Source: Legionella nautarum (GTDB lineage: Bacteria > Pseudomonadota > Gammaproteobacteria > Legionellales > Legionellaceae). Taken from it: a DNA stretch of 64,000 nt. The stretch spans positions 17,414 to 81,413 of the forward strand of contig NZ_LNYO01000023.1 in assembly GCF_001467895.1 (NCBI RefSeq), written 5' to 3'. Shown here piece by piece: positions 9,957-18,876 of this stretch (position 1 is the first letter of the stretch; the number at the start of each line of letters is the position of its first letter). The notes beneath the pieces are model-generated. The model saw only the letters and a list, made by a program, of their open reading frames with translations. It had not been told where the DNA came from and searched no databases. Position numbers and translations under genes: made by a program.

Positions 9957-10355
9957 ATGGCTATAACTAAGGCAAAGCAGCAAAAAGCAAGAAAAAAGGT
10001 AAAGCGTGTTGTATCGGATGGTATCGTGCACGTTCATGCCTCATTTAACAATACCATAGTGACTTTTACTGACCGTCAAGGCAATGCATTATGTTGGGCA
10101 ACGGCCGGAGGCTCCGGATTCCGTGGTTCCAGAAAAAGTACTCCCTATGCCGCGCAAATTGCGACTGAAAGAGCGTCAGTAGTGGCAAAAGAATATGGTA
10201 TGAAATCTGTAGCTGTATTTGTACATGGCCCTGGTCCAGGTCGCGAATCAACTATTCGTGAATTGATATCGCAGGATTTTAAGATTGTAGAGATAACCGA
10301 TGTGACTGGCATACCTCATAATGGTTGTAAGCCACCCAAAAAACGTCGTGTATAA
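9957..10355 (+). CDS. rpsK: 30S ribosomal protein S11
   Basis: S11 is a platform protein near the Shine-Dalgarno helix. It has 132 residues. The blocks [21 protein letters not shown] and [11 protein letters not shown] are diagnostic, as is the C-terminal [20 protein letters not shown]. It starts 20 bp after rpsM. Confidence 0.97.
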   Translation: MAITKAKQQKARKKVKRVVSDGIVHVHASFNNTIVTFTDRQGNALCWATAGGSGFRGSRKSTPYAAQIATERASVVAKEYGMKSVAVFVHGPGPGRESTIRELISQDFKIVEITDVTGIPHNGCKPPKKRRV

Positions 10356-10370
10356 GTTCAGGAGTAATTA

Positions 10371-10991
10371 ATGGCTAGATACCTTGGTCCAAAATGTAAA
10401 TTATCACGTAGAGAAGGTACTGACCTATATCTAAAAAGTGGTGTACGTGATCATAAATCTAAATGTAAAGCTGAAAAGCAACCTGGTCAGCATGGTGATA
10501 AGAGACCACGTTTAAGCGATTATGGTGTGCAGTTACGTGAAAAGCAAAAAATTAGACGACTTTATGGCGTCTTAGAAAAGCAATTTAGTAACTATTATAA
10601 AAAAGCTGCTAGACAAAAAGGTTCAACTGGTGAGAACCTAATGGTATTGCTCGAAAGACGTTTAGATAATGTTGTTTATCGATTAGGTTTTGCAAGCACA
10701 AGAGCCGAAGCGAGACAGTTGGTTGCTCATAAAGCTATTTTAGTTAATGATGAAGTAGTTAATATTCCATCGTTTCTCGTTAACCCTGGTGATGTAATTT
10801 CTATTCGCCAAAAGGCAAAAGGCCAAGGAAGAGTTCAAGCCGCTGTAGCTCTTTCTGAGCAACGTGCTCCTTGTGACTGGTTAACTGTTGATTCAGGTGC
10901 GTTGAAGGGTACATTTACAACCGTACCAACGCTAAATGACTTATCATCTTTGTATAACGTTAATTTAGTCGTAGAACTTTACTCTAAGTAA
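10371..10991 (+). CDS. rpsD: 30S ribosomal protein S4
   Basis: S4 is a primary 16S rRNA-binding protein and, in E. coli, the translational repressor of the alpha operon. Its 206 residues equal the E. coli length. It opens [19 protein letters not shown]. The S4 RNA-binding domain is visible around residues 95-155 ([32 protein letters not shown]). Confidence 0.98.
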   Translation: MARYLGPKCKLSRREGTDLYLKSGVRDHKSKCKAEKQPGQHGDKRPRLSDYGVQLREKQKIRRLYGVLEKQFSNYYKKAARQKGSTGENLMVLLERRLDNVVYRLGFASTRAEARQLVAHKAILVNDEVVNIPSFLVNPGDVISIRQKAKGQGRVQAAVALSEQRAPCDWLTVDSGALKGTFTTVPTLNDLSSLYNVNLVVELYSK

Positions 10992-11009
10992 GCTCGGAGA
11001 AATAGCCGA

Positions 11010-12002
11010 ATGTATACTGAAATAAATGAAATGCTGACGCCGTCTGTACTCAAAGTACAGTCTGAGACGCCAAATCACTCGCGCATTGTTCTGGAACCTT
11101 TGGAGCGTGGTTACGGACATACCCTTGGAAATGCATTGAGACGAATCCTATTATCGTCAATGCCTGGTTGTGCTATTACAGAAGTATCTATCGATGGTGT
11201 ATTGCATGAGTACAGCACAATTGAAGGTGTACAGGAGGATGTGGTTGATATTCTCTTAAACCTGAAGCAAGTAGCCATTAAGATTACTGCAGGACAAGAA
11301 GCCATATTAACGTTGAGTAAAGAAGGACCTTGTCAAGTAACTGCCGGCGATATTCAATTGACGCATGGTCAAGAGATTATCAACCCGGAGCTAGTCATTG
11401 CGACACTGAATGAAAACGGAAAGCTAAACATGACCTTGAAAGTCGAAAAAGGAGTAGGCTTCCATTCAACAGATTCATTTGTTCGGTCATTTGACGACGA
11501 ACTGCAACATAAATCTGTTGGTAAATTAAAAATCGATAATACTTTCTCACCTGTGAAGAAAGTAGCTTATTTCGTGGATAGTGCCCGTGTTGAAAACCGT
11601 ACTGACTTAGATAAGCTTACTATTGATTTACAAACGAATGGGACTTTGGATCCAGAAGAAGCTATCCGTATATCAGCATCGATTCTTCAGCGTCAACTTC
11701 ATGCTTTTGTTGATATGAAGTTTGAAGAATCTCGTACTGATAATAAAGAAAGAAATGATTTTGATCCAGTCTTGCTAAGACCAGTTGATGATTTAGAACT
11801 CACTGTTCGCTCAGCAAACTGCTTAAAAGCTGAGAACATCTATTATATTGGTGACTTGGTACAAAAATCAGAAAATGAATTATTAAAGACACCCAATTTA
11901 GGTAAGAAATCCCTGACTGAGATTAAAGATGTATTAGCATCACGCTCATTATCATTGGGAATGAAGCTAGAGAATTGGCCGCCAGCTAACCTTGGCGAGT
12001 AA
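11010..12002 (+). CDS. rpoA: RNA polymerase alpha subunit
   Basis: This is the alpha subunit, which nucleates RNA polymerase assembly and binds UP elements and activators. It has 330 residues (E. coli 329). The N-terminal dimerisation domain (about 1-235) includes [20 protein letters not shown]. After an acidic linker the C-terminal helix-hairpin-helix domain (about 250-325) has [32 protein letters not shown] and the tail [10 protein letters not shown]. It starts 18 bp after rpsD. Confidence 0.98.
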   Translation: MYTEINEMLTPSVLKVQSETPNHSRIVLEPLERGYGHTLGNALRRILLSSMPGCAITEVSIDGVLHEYSTIEGVQEDVVDILLNLKQVAIKITAGQEAILTLSKEGPCQVTAGDIQLTHGQEIINPELVIATLNENGKLNMTLKVEKGVGFHSTDSFVRSFDDELQHKSVGKLKIDNTFSPVKKVAYFVDSARVENRTDLDKLTIDLQTNGTLDPEEAIRISASILQRQLHAFVDMKFEESRTDNKERNDFDPVLLRPVDDLELTVRSANCLKAENIYYIGDLVQKSENELLKTPNLGKKSLTEIKDVLASRSLSLGMKLENWPPANLGE

Positions 12003-12019
12003 TATTAGGAGTTTTAGTC

Positions 12020-12406
12020 ATGCGTCATCGTAATACTGGCCGTAAATTAAGCCGGACAAGTAGCCATCGAAAAGCGATGTTTTCTAATATGTGTACTTCG
12101 CTTATCGAGCACGAGTTAATTAAAACAACTCTGCCTAAAGCAAAAGAATTACGTCGTTATATAGAGCCGTTAATCACTGTTAGTAAATCAGATTCTTTGG
12201 CTTCACGTCGTTATGTTTTCGACAGACTGCGTTCTAAGTCAGCTGTAGGAAAATTATTTACTACTCTTGGCCCTCGTTATGTTGAGCGTCCAGGTGGATA
12301 TGTAAGAGTTTTAAAATGCGGTTATCGTGCTGGTGATAATGCGCCTATGGCAATTGTTGAGCTGGTTGATAGACCAGTTGCTGATGACAGTTCATCAGAA
12401 GAATAA
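12020..12406 (+). CDS. rplQ: 50S ribosomal protein L17
   Basis: L17 lies near the tunnel exit. It has 128 residues (E. coli 127). [20 protein letters not shown] is the family opening and [14 protein letters not shown] the C-terminal block. It is the last gene of the alpha operon and is followed at once by a strong terminator. Confidence 0.97.
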   Translation: MRHRNTGRKLSRTSSHRKAMFSNMCTSLIEHELIKTTLPKAKELRRYIEPLITVSKSDSLASRRYVFDRLRSKSAVGKLFTTLGPRYVERPGGYVRVLKCGYRAGDNAPMAIVELVDRPVADDSSSEE

Positions 12407-12417
12407 AATATCATTAG

Positions 12418-12438
12418 ACCCGCTTCGGCGGGTTTTTT
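12418..12438 (+). terminator. Rho-independent terminator of the alpha operon
   Basis: A perfect 6-bp stem ACCCGC / GCGGGT closes a TTCG tetraloop and is followed by a run of six T. It starts 12 bp after the rplQ stop. This is a textbook intrinsic terminator ending the ribosomal region. Confidence 0.93.
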
Positions 12439-12475
12439 ATTTAGTGCTTGAGCCCTAATTATCAATTCGTTGCGA

Positions 12476-13174
12476 ATGTTTAAATTACCAGTTTTATCTC
12501 GTCTTAGAATTACATTAATACTTATTTTTTTATTTCTTTGTTCTGTTGCCTTTAGCTATTCATCGATTGAGTTTTTTCTTTCTAATAACAAGGACGTGAT
12601 TCAGCTCGACGAAGCCTATTCTAGGCTAATGAACGTATCTCAAGAAAAATTGTATGAGCTAGTTATAGAGATTTTGCAAAACAATCATATTGAACAGGGT
12701 ACCTTTAATAATGCGCTTGGGATGTACCAAATGACGGCTAGCGATATTGTTTCTGCAGACAATAGTGCGCGTTATATCAGTTCTTCACGACAATCACTCA
12801 GTAGAAAAGAGATTTTCAGCTTGTCTAGAGAGTTAGTCACTAAATTAGATCAGGAAAGCATTGCTGTATTTGTTCCAAATAATGAATTTCCTATTAATGA
12901 TACCATCCTAAAATTTATAAATATTCAACCAACGATTAAGGAAGCACTTAATTTAATTCAGCAACAATTACCAGAGCACTACAGCCATGCTTTTTCTATG
13001 TATCTTTCTAAGCAATGTGGAGATTTTGATACGATAAAAGTTGCGGCTATTGAATGGCTTGGACAGCGAGTAAATGCTGATTTAATTCGACATGCTTTTC
13101 CTCATGAAATTATTCATTCGCTCCATGGTGAAGCATATTTGATTTATAAAGATGGCTCTAAAAAGAGTTTATAG
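12476..13174 (+). CDS. Hypothetical membrane-anchored or exported protein
   Basis: I do not recognise a family. The 232-residue product begins at the ATG at 12476 (a TTG two codons upstream is possible). It has a strong hydrophobic segment at about residues 13-30 (ITLILIFLFLCSVAFSYSS), which is an uncleaved anchor or a signal peptide. The rest is soluble and mainly helical with no Cys-rich or obvious catalytic motif. The gene stands alone on + after the rplQ terminator and converges with the M20 peptidase gene 10 bp downstream. Confidence 0.75.
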   Translation: MFKLPVLSRLRITLILIFLFLCSVAFSYSSIEFFLSNNKDVIQLDEAYSRLMNVSQEKLYELVIEILQNNHIEQGTFNNALGMYQMTASDIVSADNSARYISSSRQSLSRKEIFSLSRELVTKLDQESIAVFVPNNEFPINDTILKFINIQPTIKEALNLIQQQLPEHYSHAFSMYLSKQCGDFDTIKVAAIEWLGQRVNADLIRHAFPHEIIHSLHGEAYLIYKDGSKKSL

Positions 13175-13183
13175 TTCGGATTT

Positions 13184-14500
13184 TTAATCCCCATGGGTTA
13201 GCCAATAAATGAGTAAAGCGGCTCGCTGGGTTTGTGGAGTGAGTGACTGAAGATCTAAGGTTTCTTCTTCGGAATGAGCCCCTGAGCCTACCGGACCTAA
13301 ACCAGCTAAGGAAGCAGATACTAGGGCTGCAATATATGAAATATCACCTGCGCCTCTGCTTCCTGGATCCAGTGCGCTTATGTTGCCATATCCTAGTTTG
13401 TAGCTAGCTTGGCTATATTTCTCTAAGAGTTCAGCATTAGCAGCAGTGGGCGGCATAGCTGGAATGCCATCTTCGAAGCTGATTGACGCGGTTGTTCCAG
13501 GTAGATGTGAGCCAACAATTGTAGATATTTCTTTCTCTGCATTAATTTTTTGTTCTGAGCTAAGAAAACGGAAATCTCCTTTGGCTATGGTTGATTTTGC
13601 TATCACGTTCCCTTTTCCTCGTGCCGTGCCTTGAGAGTTATTTTTGTCATAGTTTAGAGTGGTTCCACCTAAAACTAGCGCAGGGTTAAAGGATAGATAT
13701 TGTTGTCTAGAAATCTCGATTCGGATGCTATCTAATATTCTAGCTAATTCATAAATGGCACCAAAGCCTGCCTTTTTCTGAAAAATTGCTGATGAATGTG
13801 CTTCATTACCTTCTGTAATTATCATCCAGTTGGCAATACCACGGCGCGCAATTGTCGCTTTATCAATCGTTGTCGCCCATTCGAAATCCAAAGCGATATC
13901 ACTATTTTTAGCAGCCTCAATCAAGGGCTTACGTGAAATGGATGTTGGTTTCCCTGAGTCCTCTTCGTCCCCGGTTAAAACAACGGTAATCTGGGCATCC
14001 GTGAGTGCGTTTGCAGCATCCAAGGCTTTTAAAGCATAGAGAATAACTAGATCGCCCCCTTTGTCATCAATCACTCCTGGCCCAGTTGCGAAATTGCCCT
14101 TTTGCTTGAAATGCTGAAACGAGCTAACTAAAGGGAAAACAGTGTCGAGGTGACCTATTAAAAGTAAGCGTTTGCCTTTGCTGCCAGGATGTTCAGCAAT
14201 TAAAGTTCCCGCTCTTTGTAGGCTAGGTGGTGGCTCGACCCAATGCACTTTAAAGCCAAGTTTTTCAAAATGAGGGCGTAAAAGCTCTCCTACATGATGA
14301 ACACCTGCAAGATTGGTTGTGCCGCTATTGATATTGACTAACTTTTCTAATAAGGCAAGCTGTTCTTGTTGTTTGTAATTAAGGTAGTGGGTAATCTGAT
14401 TTTCTATGGACGGATTGTTTGCTGGTGCTAGTGGAGTGAATAGGAGTAATGAAAGAAAAAAAATGCGGCTTAACTTTGAATTAAATAGAGTTAGTTTCAT
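13184..14500 (-). CDS. Exported M20 family metallopeptidase (carboxypeptidase G2-like)
   Basis: This is a two-zinc exopeptidase probably acting in the periplasm. The 438-residue product has a signal peptide (FFLSLLLFTPLAPA, residues 14-27). The metal ligands of the M20 family are visible: GHLDTVF (His117), the DDKGG block (Asp145/146), the catalytic Glu pair in GDEEDSG (Glu179-Glu180) and the C-terminal His in GSGAHSEEE. The M20 dimerisation domain lies in between. The overall pattern resembles glutamate carboxypeptidase (CPG2), but the substrate cannot be read from sequence. It lies 25 bp downstream of the GNAT gene on the same strand, suggesting one transcript. Confidence 0.88.
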   Translation of the reverse strand: MKLTLFNSKLSRIFFLSLLLFTPLAPANNPSIENQITHYLNYKQQEQLALLEKLVNINSGTTNLAGVHHVGELLRPHFEKLGFKVHWVEPPPSLQRAGTLIAEHPGSKGKRLLLIGHLDTVFPLVSSFQHFKQKGNFATGPGVIDDKGGDLVILYALKALDAANALTDAQITVVLTGDEEDSGKPTSISRKPLIEAAKNSDIALDFEWATTIDKATIARRGIANWMIITEGNEAHSSAIFQKKAGFGAIYELARILDSIRIEISRQQYLSFNPALVLGGTTLNYDKNNSQGTARGKGNVIAKSTIAKGDFRFLSSEQKINAEKEISTIVGSHLPGTTASISFEDGIPAMPPTAANAELLEKYSQASYKLGYGNISALDPGSRGAGDISYIAALVSASLAGLGPVGSGAHSEEETLDLQSLTPQTQRAALLIYWLTHGD

Positions 14501-14525
14501 TGACTATTCCTATGCACTAAATGAG

Positions 14526-15335
14526 CTAGGCTCGAGGGTCTTTTAAAAAGGGTAATAGGCGACAATAAGTTTTAAAGCCCATTTTTTCGCTTATTCCTTT
14601 TGCCATACCTGGTGTCATTAATTGCGACACAGCATAACGGCAGTTCAAAGATGTTGCTTCTTTTATTGCGTATTGAGCAAGGGCGCTGCAAAGGCCGTGT
14701 TTTTGAAATTTAGCTAAGGTAGCTCCATTGTATAAGCCAACTACCGAACCATCAATATAGCTTGTTAAGGTTGCAACCGGTTCGCCAGCATAAAAACCGA
14801 GATAATGTTTAAATTTTCCCTGTGGTCCGTAAGAGTTGTACATGGCTTGTAAATCAGATTTAACCGATGCGGACATTTGAAAAACTTCACAGAGGATATT
14901 TAAAAATAACTTAAACTCTTTATCGTTATTAACGATACCTATTTCGATTCGATCGCCTAAGGCGTCAAATTTTATCTCATTTAGACGGGCAGCTATTCCT
15001 AAAAAATCACCAAGAAATTGGAAGCCCTTAGCATCTAAATCTGCTTTAACTTTTGCCGGGACTTCTGATTGTTCTGTCCACCACCAGATAAAAGGGGTAT
15101 TTTGCGTTGCAAAAAAATGAGTCGTTTTTTCTAAATTATCAATTAATACGGATTCATCACTTCCCTGATTGTTGAATATGCCATTAAAAAAGGGAAACTC
15201 ACAACCGGTAAAATAGCATTGAGAGCCGTTGAGATCTTCCATGCCTGACTCGTTATGGAGAGAATTTTCTGTCGCGATACTCATTACTTTTATCAAATTA
15301 TTAACAATGCTGGCACTAATAAATTCTGCTGACAT
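14526..15335 (-). CDS. GNAT-type acetyltransferase
   Basis: The 269-residue product has a C-terminal GNAT domain (about 130-265). The acetyl-CoA loop is QKHGLCSALAQYAIKEA, preceded by GLYNGATL and followed by the late-domain SEKMGFKTYCRL. The N-terminal third is less conserved and may bind substrate. AAGGAAC lies upstream of the ATG at 15335. It is probably co-transcribed with the downstream M20 peptidase. The substrate is unknown. Confidence 0.8.
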   Translation of the reverse strand: MSAEFISASIVNNLIKVMSIATENSLHNESGMEDLNGSQCYFTGCEFPFFNGIFNNQGSDESVLIDNLEKTTHFFATQNTPFIWWWTEQSEVPAKVKADLDAKGFQFLGDFLGIAARLNEIKFDALGDRIEIGIVNNDKEFKLFLNILCEVFQMSASVKSDLQAMYNSYGPQGKFKHYLGFYAGEPVATLTSYIDGSVVGLYNGATLAKFQKHGLCSALAQYAIKEATSLNCRYAVSQLMTPGMAKGISEKMGFKTYCRLLPFLKDPRA

Positions 15336-15380
15336 ATCTAAGTTCCTTTAAAGTTATTAGATTTTTCCTCAAATAACGCA

Positions 15381-15405
15381 AAAAGCCCAATTTATTTGGG
15401 CTTTT
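15381..15405 (-). terminator. Terminator downstream of ssb
   Basis: A perfect 10-bp stem (AAAAGCCCAA / TTGGGCTTTT) with a 5-nt loop lies 20 bp past the ssb stop. It is A/T-flanked on both sides, so it could act in both directions. It separates ssb from the GNAT-M20 pair. Confidence 0.85.
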
Positions 15406-15424
15406 AATAGGTATCTAGATGTTT

Positions 15425-15889
15425 TTAGAAAGGAATATCATCATCCAACTCGTCAAACGCATCTTGCGCTGTTTGAGCTGCTTGTGGTTTTCGGGCAGTT
15501 TGCTGCTGTGCTTGAGGTGGCGATGGCATTTCGTCGTAATTAGCTGAGCCTCCTTTGCTATCAAGCATTTGAATATCGGCAGCTACAATTTCAGTTGTAT
15601 AACGATCTTGCCCTTGCTGATCCTGCCATTTACGGGTGCGTAAGCTGCCCTCAACATAGAGTTTAGAACCCTTGCGAATATATTCACCTGCAATTTCACC
15701 GAGGCGGTTAAAGCAGACAACTCGGTGCCATTCTGTGCGCTCTTGTTTCTCACCAGTTTGTTTATCCTTCCAGGTTTCACTGGTTGCTATGGATAAAGTG
15801 GTCACTGCATTACCGTTAGGCATATATCTTACGTCGGGGTCTACACCGACATTCCCTACTAAGATAACCTTATTAATTCCACGAGCCAT
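15425..15889 (-). CDS. ssb: Single-stranded DNA-binding protein
   Basis: SSB coats single-stranded DNA and recruits repair and replication proteins. It has 154 residues. The N-terminal OB fold (1-110) starts [18 protein letters not shown] and contains [19 protein letters not shown] and [17 protein letters not shown] Gln/Ala/Pro-rich linker follows, then the acidic partner-binding tip [14 protein letters not shown] precedes the ATG by 8 nt. No LexA-type box (CTG-N10-CAG) is visible upstream. Confidence 0.97.
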   Translation of the reverse strand: MARGINKVILVGNVGVDPDVRYMPNGNAVTTLSIATSETWKDKQTGEKQERTEWHRVVCFNRLGEIAGEYIRKGSKLYVEGSLRTRKWQDQQGQDRYTTEIVAADIQMLDSKGGSANYDEMPSPPQAQQQTARKPQAAQTAQDAFDELDDDIPF

Positions 15890-15923
15890 TTTTTATTCTC
15901 CTGCGTGCGAAAGTTAGAGCTGA

Positions 15924-15929
15924 ATTATA
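15924..15929 (-). promoter_or_regulatory. -10 element of the ssb promoter
   Basis: On the minus strand a consensus TATAAT lies 35 bp upstream of the ssb start codon. No strong -35 is seen at 17 bp. The position fits a short leader with the CAGGAG ribosome-binding site. Confidence 0.5.
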
Positions 15930-16035
15930 TACTCAAGATACTGCAAAACGCTATGCGAGTATAAGCAATCTAACTTTAATTTCGTAGAGGGCATTGTTGC
16001 ATAATTGAATGTTGGCCTTTGGCTAACCACTTCAT

Positions 16036-17400
16036 TTACAGGGCATTAAAGTCGAGCAAAAATTTTTCAGCGCTTCCAGATTGATAGCTTGCTTTATCGA
16101 CTCTCACATAAATAACCCGTTCTTCTTTGGCAATAAGAACCTCTTTGATCCCAGGCAATTTTTTCAATTGCCTCTCTAAATCGGTTTCATTTTTTACCGT
16201 GGAAGGATAACTTAAAATAACCGTTGAAAGATAAGCTTCGGGTTTCATGAAAAAGCTAAGGCTCAGCCACAATAAGCTGATTGCCGCATTGCAAAAGAAG
16301 ATACCAAGATTCCCCGCAAATTGATACAGCAACCCCGCTGCTAACCCACCAACAAAAATGCCTAGAAATTGGCTGCTGGAATAGACACCCATTGCGGTGC
16401 CTTTTGAAGTAGGTCCTGCTTGTTTTGACACGAGAGAAGGTAGTAGTGCCTCGAGAATATTAAAAGCAGCAAAATAAAGAAACATTAAAGCACATAAACT
16501 TAGCCAATGTTGACCCGTTAGTGCAAGGAAAAATTGGGCAACCAAGATGATAAACACGGATAGCAAAAAGACAAATTTCATCTGACGCTTTTTTTCTGCT
16601 AAAAGGATAAAGGGCACCATAAGCAAAAAAGCGAAAATCATCAAAGGAAGATAAAAATGCCATTGTTCAGCTAAATGACCGTCTTTGATTTGCTGCTGTA
16701 GAAGAAACGGTATGGCATAAAAGGTAGCCGTCAAAATGAAATGTTGAAAGAAAATGCCAGCATTTAAACGCTGCAGATGTTTGTTGCGAATGACTGTTTT
16801 GAAAAGAGAAGAATCGGCTTCACTATCGATATGGAAACGCTCTTTCGTCGGTGTTGGAATAACTGTATGAAGTAATAATAAACCTAATAAGGCTAATACG
16901 GCGGTCAAATAAAAAATACCAGCTAAGCCATAATGATGAGTAAGTGCCGGGCTAAGCACCATGGCCAGGCTAAATGAAAGACCAATCGTCATGCCGATTA
17001 CTGCCATTGCTTTAGTTCGTTGCTCGTCTGGCGTGAGATCTGCAAGTAAGGCAATTAATACACTGCCAATAGCCCCCGTTCCTTGTAAAGTTCTCGCGAG
17101 AATCATGGTATAGATAGAATGACTTAGCGCACCAAGGATGCTGCCACCAATAAAAAATAATAATCCGATAGTCAGTATCGGTTTTCTACCAAAACGATCC
17201 GATAACATGCCGAAAGGCATTTGCAAAATTCCTTGGCTTAATCCATAACTACCTAAAGCCAAACCGATAAGCGCAGGGGTGGCGCCCTGAAGCTGAGTTG
17301 CAAATACAGTAAATACAGGGATTAGCATAAATAATCCCAACATGCGGAACGAAAAGATGGCAGCAATCGGAAAGACGCTGTTTAACCAGGAATGCTTCAT
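16036..17400 (-). CDS. MFS transporter, YajR-like with C-terminal domain
   Basis: This is a major facilitator of the inner membrane, 454 residues with 12 predicted membrane spans. The MFS motif A between TM2 and TM3 reads GMLSDRFGRKP (about residues 64-74). After TM12 a soluble domain (about 385-454, including LERQLKKLPGIKEVLIAKEE) remains. That matches the ferredoxin-like YAM domain of E. coli YajR, which is also 454 residues. The substrate is unknown. The gene lies upstream of ssb on the same strand with a 146-bp gap. Confidence 0.85.
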   Translation of the reverse strand: MKHSWLNSVFPIAAIFSFRMLGLFMLIPVFTVFATQLQGATPALIGLALGSYGLSQGILQMPFGMLSDRFGRKPILTIGLLFFIGGSILGALSHSIYTMILARTLQGTGAIGSVLIALLADLTPDEQRTKAMAVIGMTIGLSFSLAMVLSPALTHHYGLAGIFYLTAVLALLGLLLLHTVIPTPTKERFHIDSEADSSLFKTVIRNKHLQRLNAGIFFQHFILTATFYAIPFLLQQQIKDGHLAEQWHFYLPLMIFAFLLMVPFILLAEKKRQMKFVFLLSVFIILVAQFFLALTGQHWLSLCALMFLYFAAFNILEALLPSLVSKQAGPTSKGTAMGVYSSSQFLGIFVGGLAAGLLYQFAGNLGIFFCNAAISLLWLSLSFFMKPEAYLSTVILSYPSTVKNETDLERQLKKLPGIKEVLIAKEERVIYVRVDKASYQSGSAEKFLLDFNAL

Positions 17401-17497
17401 TAATCACGTATCTTTTTATAGGGTGTGCAAATGGTACAAACTTAGATGCTATGAGACAAGGGCAAGTACTCAACTAATCTAAAATCTCGCCATTTAA

Positions 17498-17525
17498 GAA
17501 TCATGAGTGTAGACACTCAGGATTC
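17498..17525. repeat. Interrupted palindrome in the MFS-fabL gap
   Basis: GAATC (17498-17502) and GAGTGT (17505-17510) are followed by ACACTC (17513-17518) and GATTC (17521-17525). This is 11 paired bases with a 2-nt loop and a 2x2 internal mismatch. There is no T-run, so an operator or RNA hairpin is more likely than a terminator. It lies between the divergent MFS and fabL genes in a 434-bp gap that otherwise holds a decayed coding fragment and the fabL promoter. Confidence 0.45.
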
Positions 17526-17541
17526 CTAAATTGAAAGAGCA

Positions 17542-17712
17542 TTAGCCCTTGTAACCAACAATATCCGCAAGTTGCTCGGTATACTGGAAAAGAAAGGCGC
17601 TGCCAGCAGGCATGTTTCAATTAAATAAGCCTGCTAAATTAGGATAGGGCGGCCAATTAGGCGCACAATGCCCTGTATCATCAAAGTTATAAAAACAAAA
17701 ATAATAGCAGTT
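17542..17712 (-). pseudogene. Possible decayed coding fragment
   Basis: On the minus strand one frame reads coding-like sequence from 17712 down to a stop at 17542, interrupted by one in-frame TGA (17617-17619). Its pieces include FDDTGHCAPNWPPYPNLAG before the stop and PAGSAFLFQYTEQLADIVG after it. No start codon or ribosome-binding site is evident for the upstream piece, and I do not recognise the family. It could be the remnant of a lost gene or chance. Confidence 0.3.
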
Positions 17713-17775
17713 TTAAATTTTTAAACGAGCCAGTTGTAGTGAAGTTCGTTCGACTGGGTGACTTGATTTGAGTTA

Positions 17776-17804
17776 TTGACAAGGTAGGTGTTTCACTGTA
17801 GTTT
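17776..17804 (+). promoter_or_regulatory. Sigma70-type promoter of the FabL-like gene
   Basis: A perfect -35 TTGACA (17776-17781) is followed after 17 bp by TAGTTT (17799-17804), about 30 bp upstream of the start codon. An AAGGGGA ribosome-binding site follows. The -10 is imperfect. Confidence 0.6.
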
Positions 17805-17834
17805 CAGGCAATTTTAGTTAAAGGGGATAGGCAG

Positions 17835-18590
17835 ATGTCCTTACAGTTTGCTAATAAGGTTGCTCTGATTACCGGTGGGGCACGTGGCATTGGAAAGGCA
17901 ACAGCGCTTAAATTTGCGCGCAACGGAGCTGATATAGTTATTGTTTATTACAACAGTTCTGATGAAGCCCAAATTCTGGTTGAAGAAATAAAAGGATTAG
18001 GCCGAAAAGCTGTAGCTATCCAAGCTAATGTTGCGGATCATCAGTCCGTCAAAGAAATGTTTAGCGTCTTTCGCGAGCATTTTTCTCAGCTCGATTTTCT
18101 CATTAGCAACGCGGCGAGCGGGGTGTTAAAACCGGCTTTAAAAATGTCGACCAAGCATTGGCGTTGGTGCATGGAAACCAATGCGCTTGCTTTGAATCAT
18201 TTAGTGTCAGAAGCTATCTCGCTCATGAGTCGACGCGGACGAGTGATTGCTTTATCTAGTCTAGGTGCGCATCGAGCGATTCCAAATTACAGTTTCATTG
18301 GTGCTTCAAAAGCAGCCCTTGAAGCGTTGGTTCGTTCATTGAGTCTTGAATTAGCAGAATATGAGATTACTGTGAATACAGTGTCTGCTGGAGTTGTTGA
18401 TACGGATGCCTTAAAACATTTCCCTAACCGCGAACAACTTCTTGATGAGTATCAAGCGCATTCTCTTTCAGCTCGTCCTTTAACCACCGAAGATGTTGCT
18501 GATGCGGTTTATTTATTGTGTTTACCCGAAGCACAGATGATTAATGCCCATACTTTGTTTGTTGATGCAGGTTATAGTCAAGTAGGTTAG
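17835..18590 (+). CDS. fabL: Enoyl-ACP reductase, FabL type (SDR family)
   Basis: This SDR enzyme is predicted to reduce enoyl-ACP with NADPH in fatty-acid elongation. It has 251 residues. The Rossmann glycine motif is TGGARGIGKA (residues about 14-23), the NAASG segment replaces the usual NNAG, and the SDR Tyr/Lys pair is in YSFIGASKAALEAL. The blocks NAASGVLKPAL and DTDALKHFPNREQLLDEY closely match Bacillus FabL (enoyl reductase III), separating it from FabG and FabI. AAGGGGA precedes the ATG. It is monocistronic. A related NADPH-SDR role cannot be excluded. Confidence 0.82.
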   Translation: MSLQFANKVALITGGARGIGKATALKFARNGADIVIVYYNSSDEAQILVEEIKGLGRKAVAIQANVADHQSVKEMFSVFREHFSQLDFLISNAASGVLKPALKMSTKHWRWCMETNALALNHLVSEAISLMSRRGRVIALSSLGAHRAIPNYSFIGASKAALEALVRSLSLELAEYEITVNTVSAGVVDTDALKHFPNREQLLDEYQAHSLSARPLTTEDVADAVYLLCLPEAQMINAHTLFVDAGYSQVG

Positions 18591-18683
18591 TAGGTTGTTC
18601 CCACTTCCACTAAATTAAGGAATTGCTTCATATCTCTCTACGACCTGTGGCTTGCAACCTAGTCTAGCCCTATTCCGATGTTC

Positions 18684-18850
18684 CGCGGATTGTGCGGCGT
18701 TGTTGCGTGGTTGAACTTTCTCCCTACGTCCCGCGACTTGTTCGCGGGATCCAGAGATCTCAGTATGAAAGAAGATCACTTGGATACCGCGGACAAGTCG
18801 CGGTAGGTAGGGGCGAGAGTAGGGTTTGCAACAACGCCGGACAAGCCGCG
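18684..18850. repeat. 167-bp nested palindromic intergenic element
   Basis: Outer arms 18684-18706 and 18828-18850 are inverted copies (23 bp, 2 mismatches; shared core CGGCGTTGTTGC). Inner arms 18722-18752 and 18782-18812 are inverted copies (31 bp, about 4 mismatches), each containing the sub-palindrome CCGCG-ACTTGT-CGCGG. The apex near 18753-18781 also pairs partly. It is GC-rich against an AT-rich background, codes for nothing visible and lies between fabL and hutG. It has the architecture of a miniature palindromic repeat family. Confidence 0.75.
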
Positions 18851-18876
18851 TGACGTCGACGAAAGAGTTTATGCTT

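Noticed and set aside
17542..17712. In-frame TGA as a possible selenocysteine codon
   Set aside because: No SECIS-like stem was found after the TGA and no start codon lies upstream; decay or chance is simpler.
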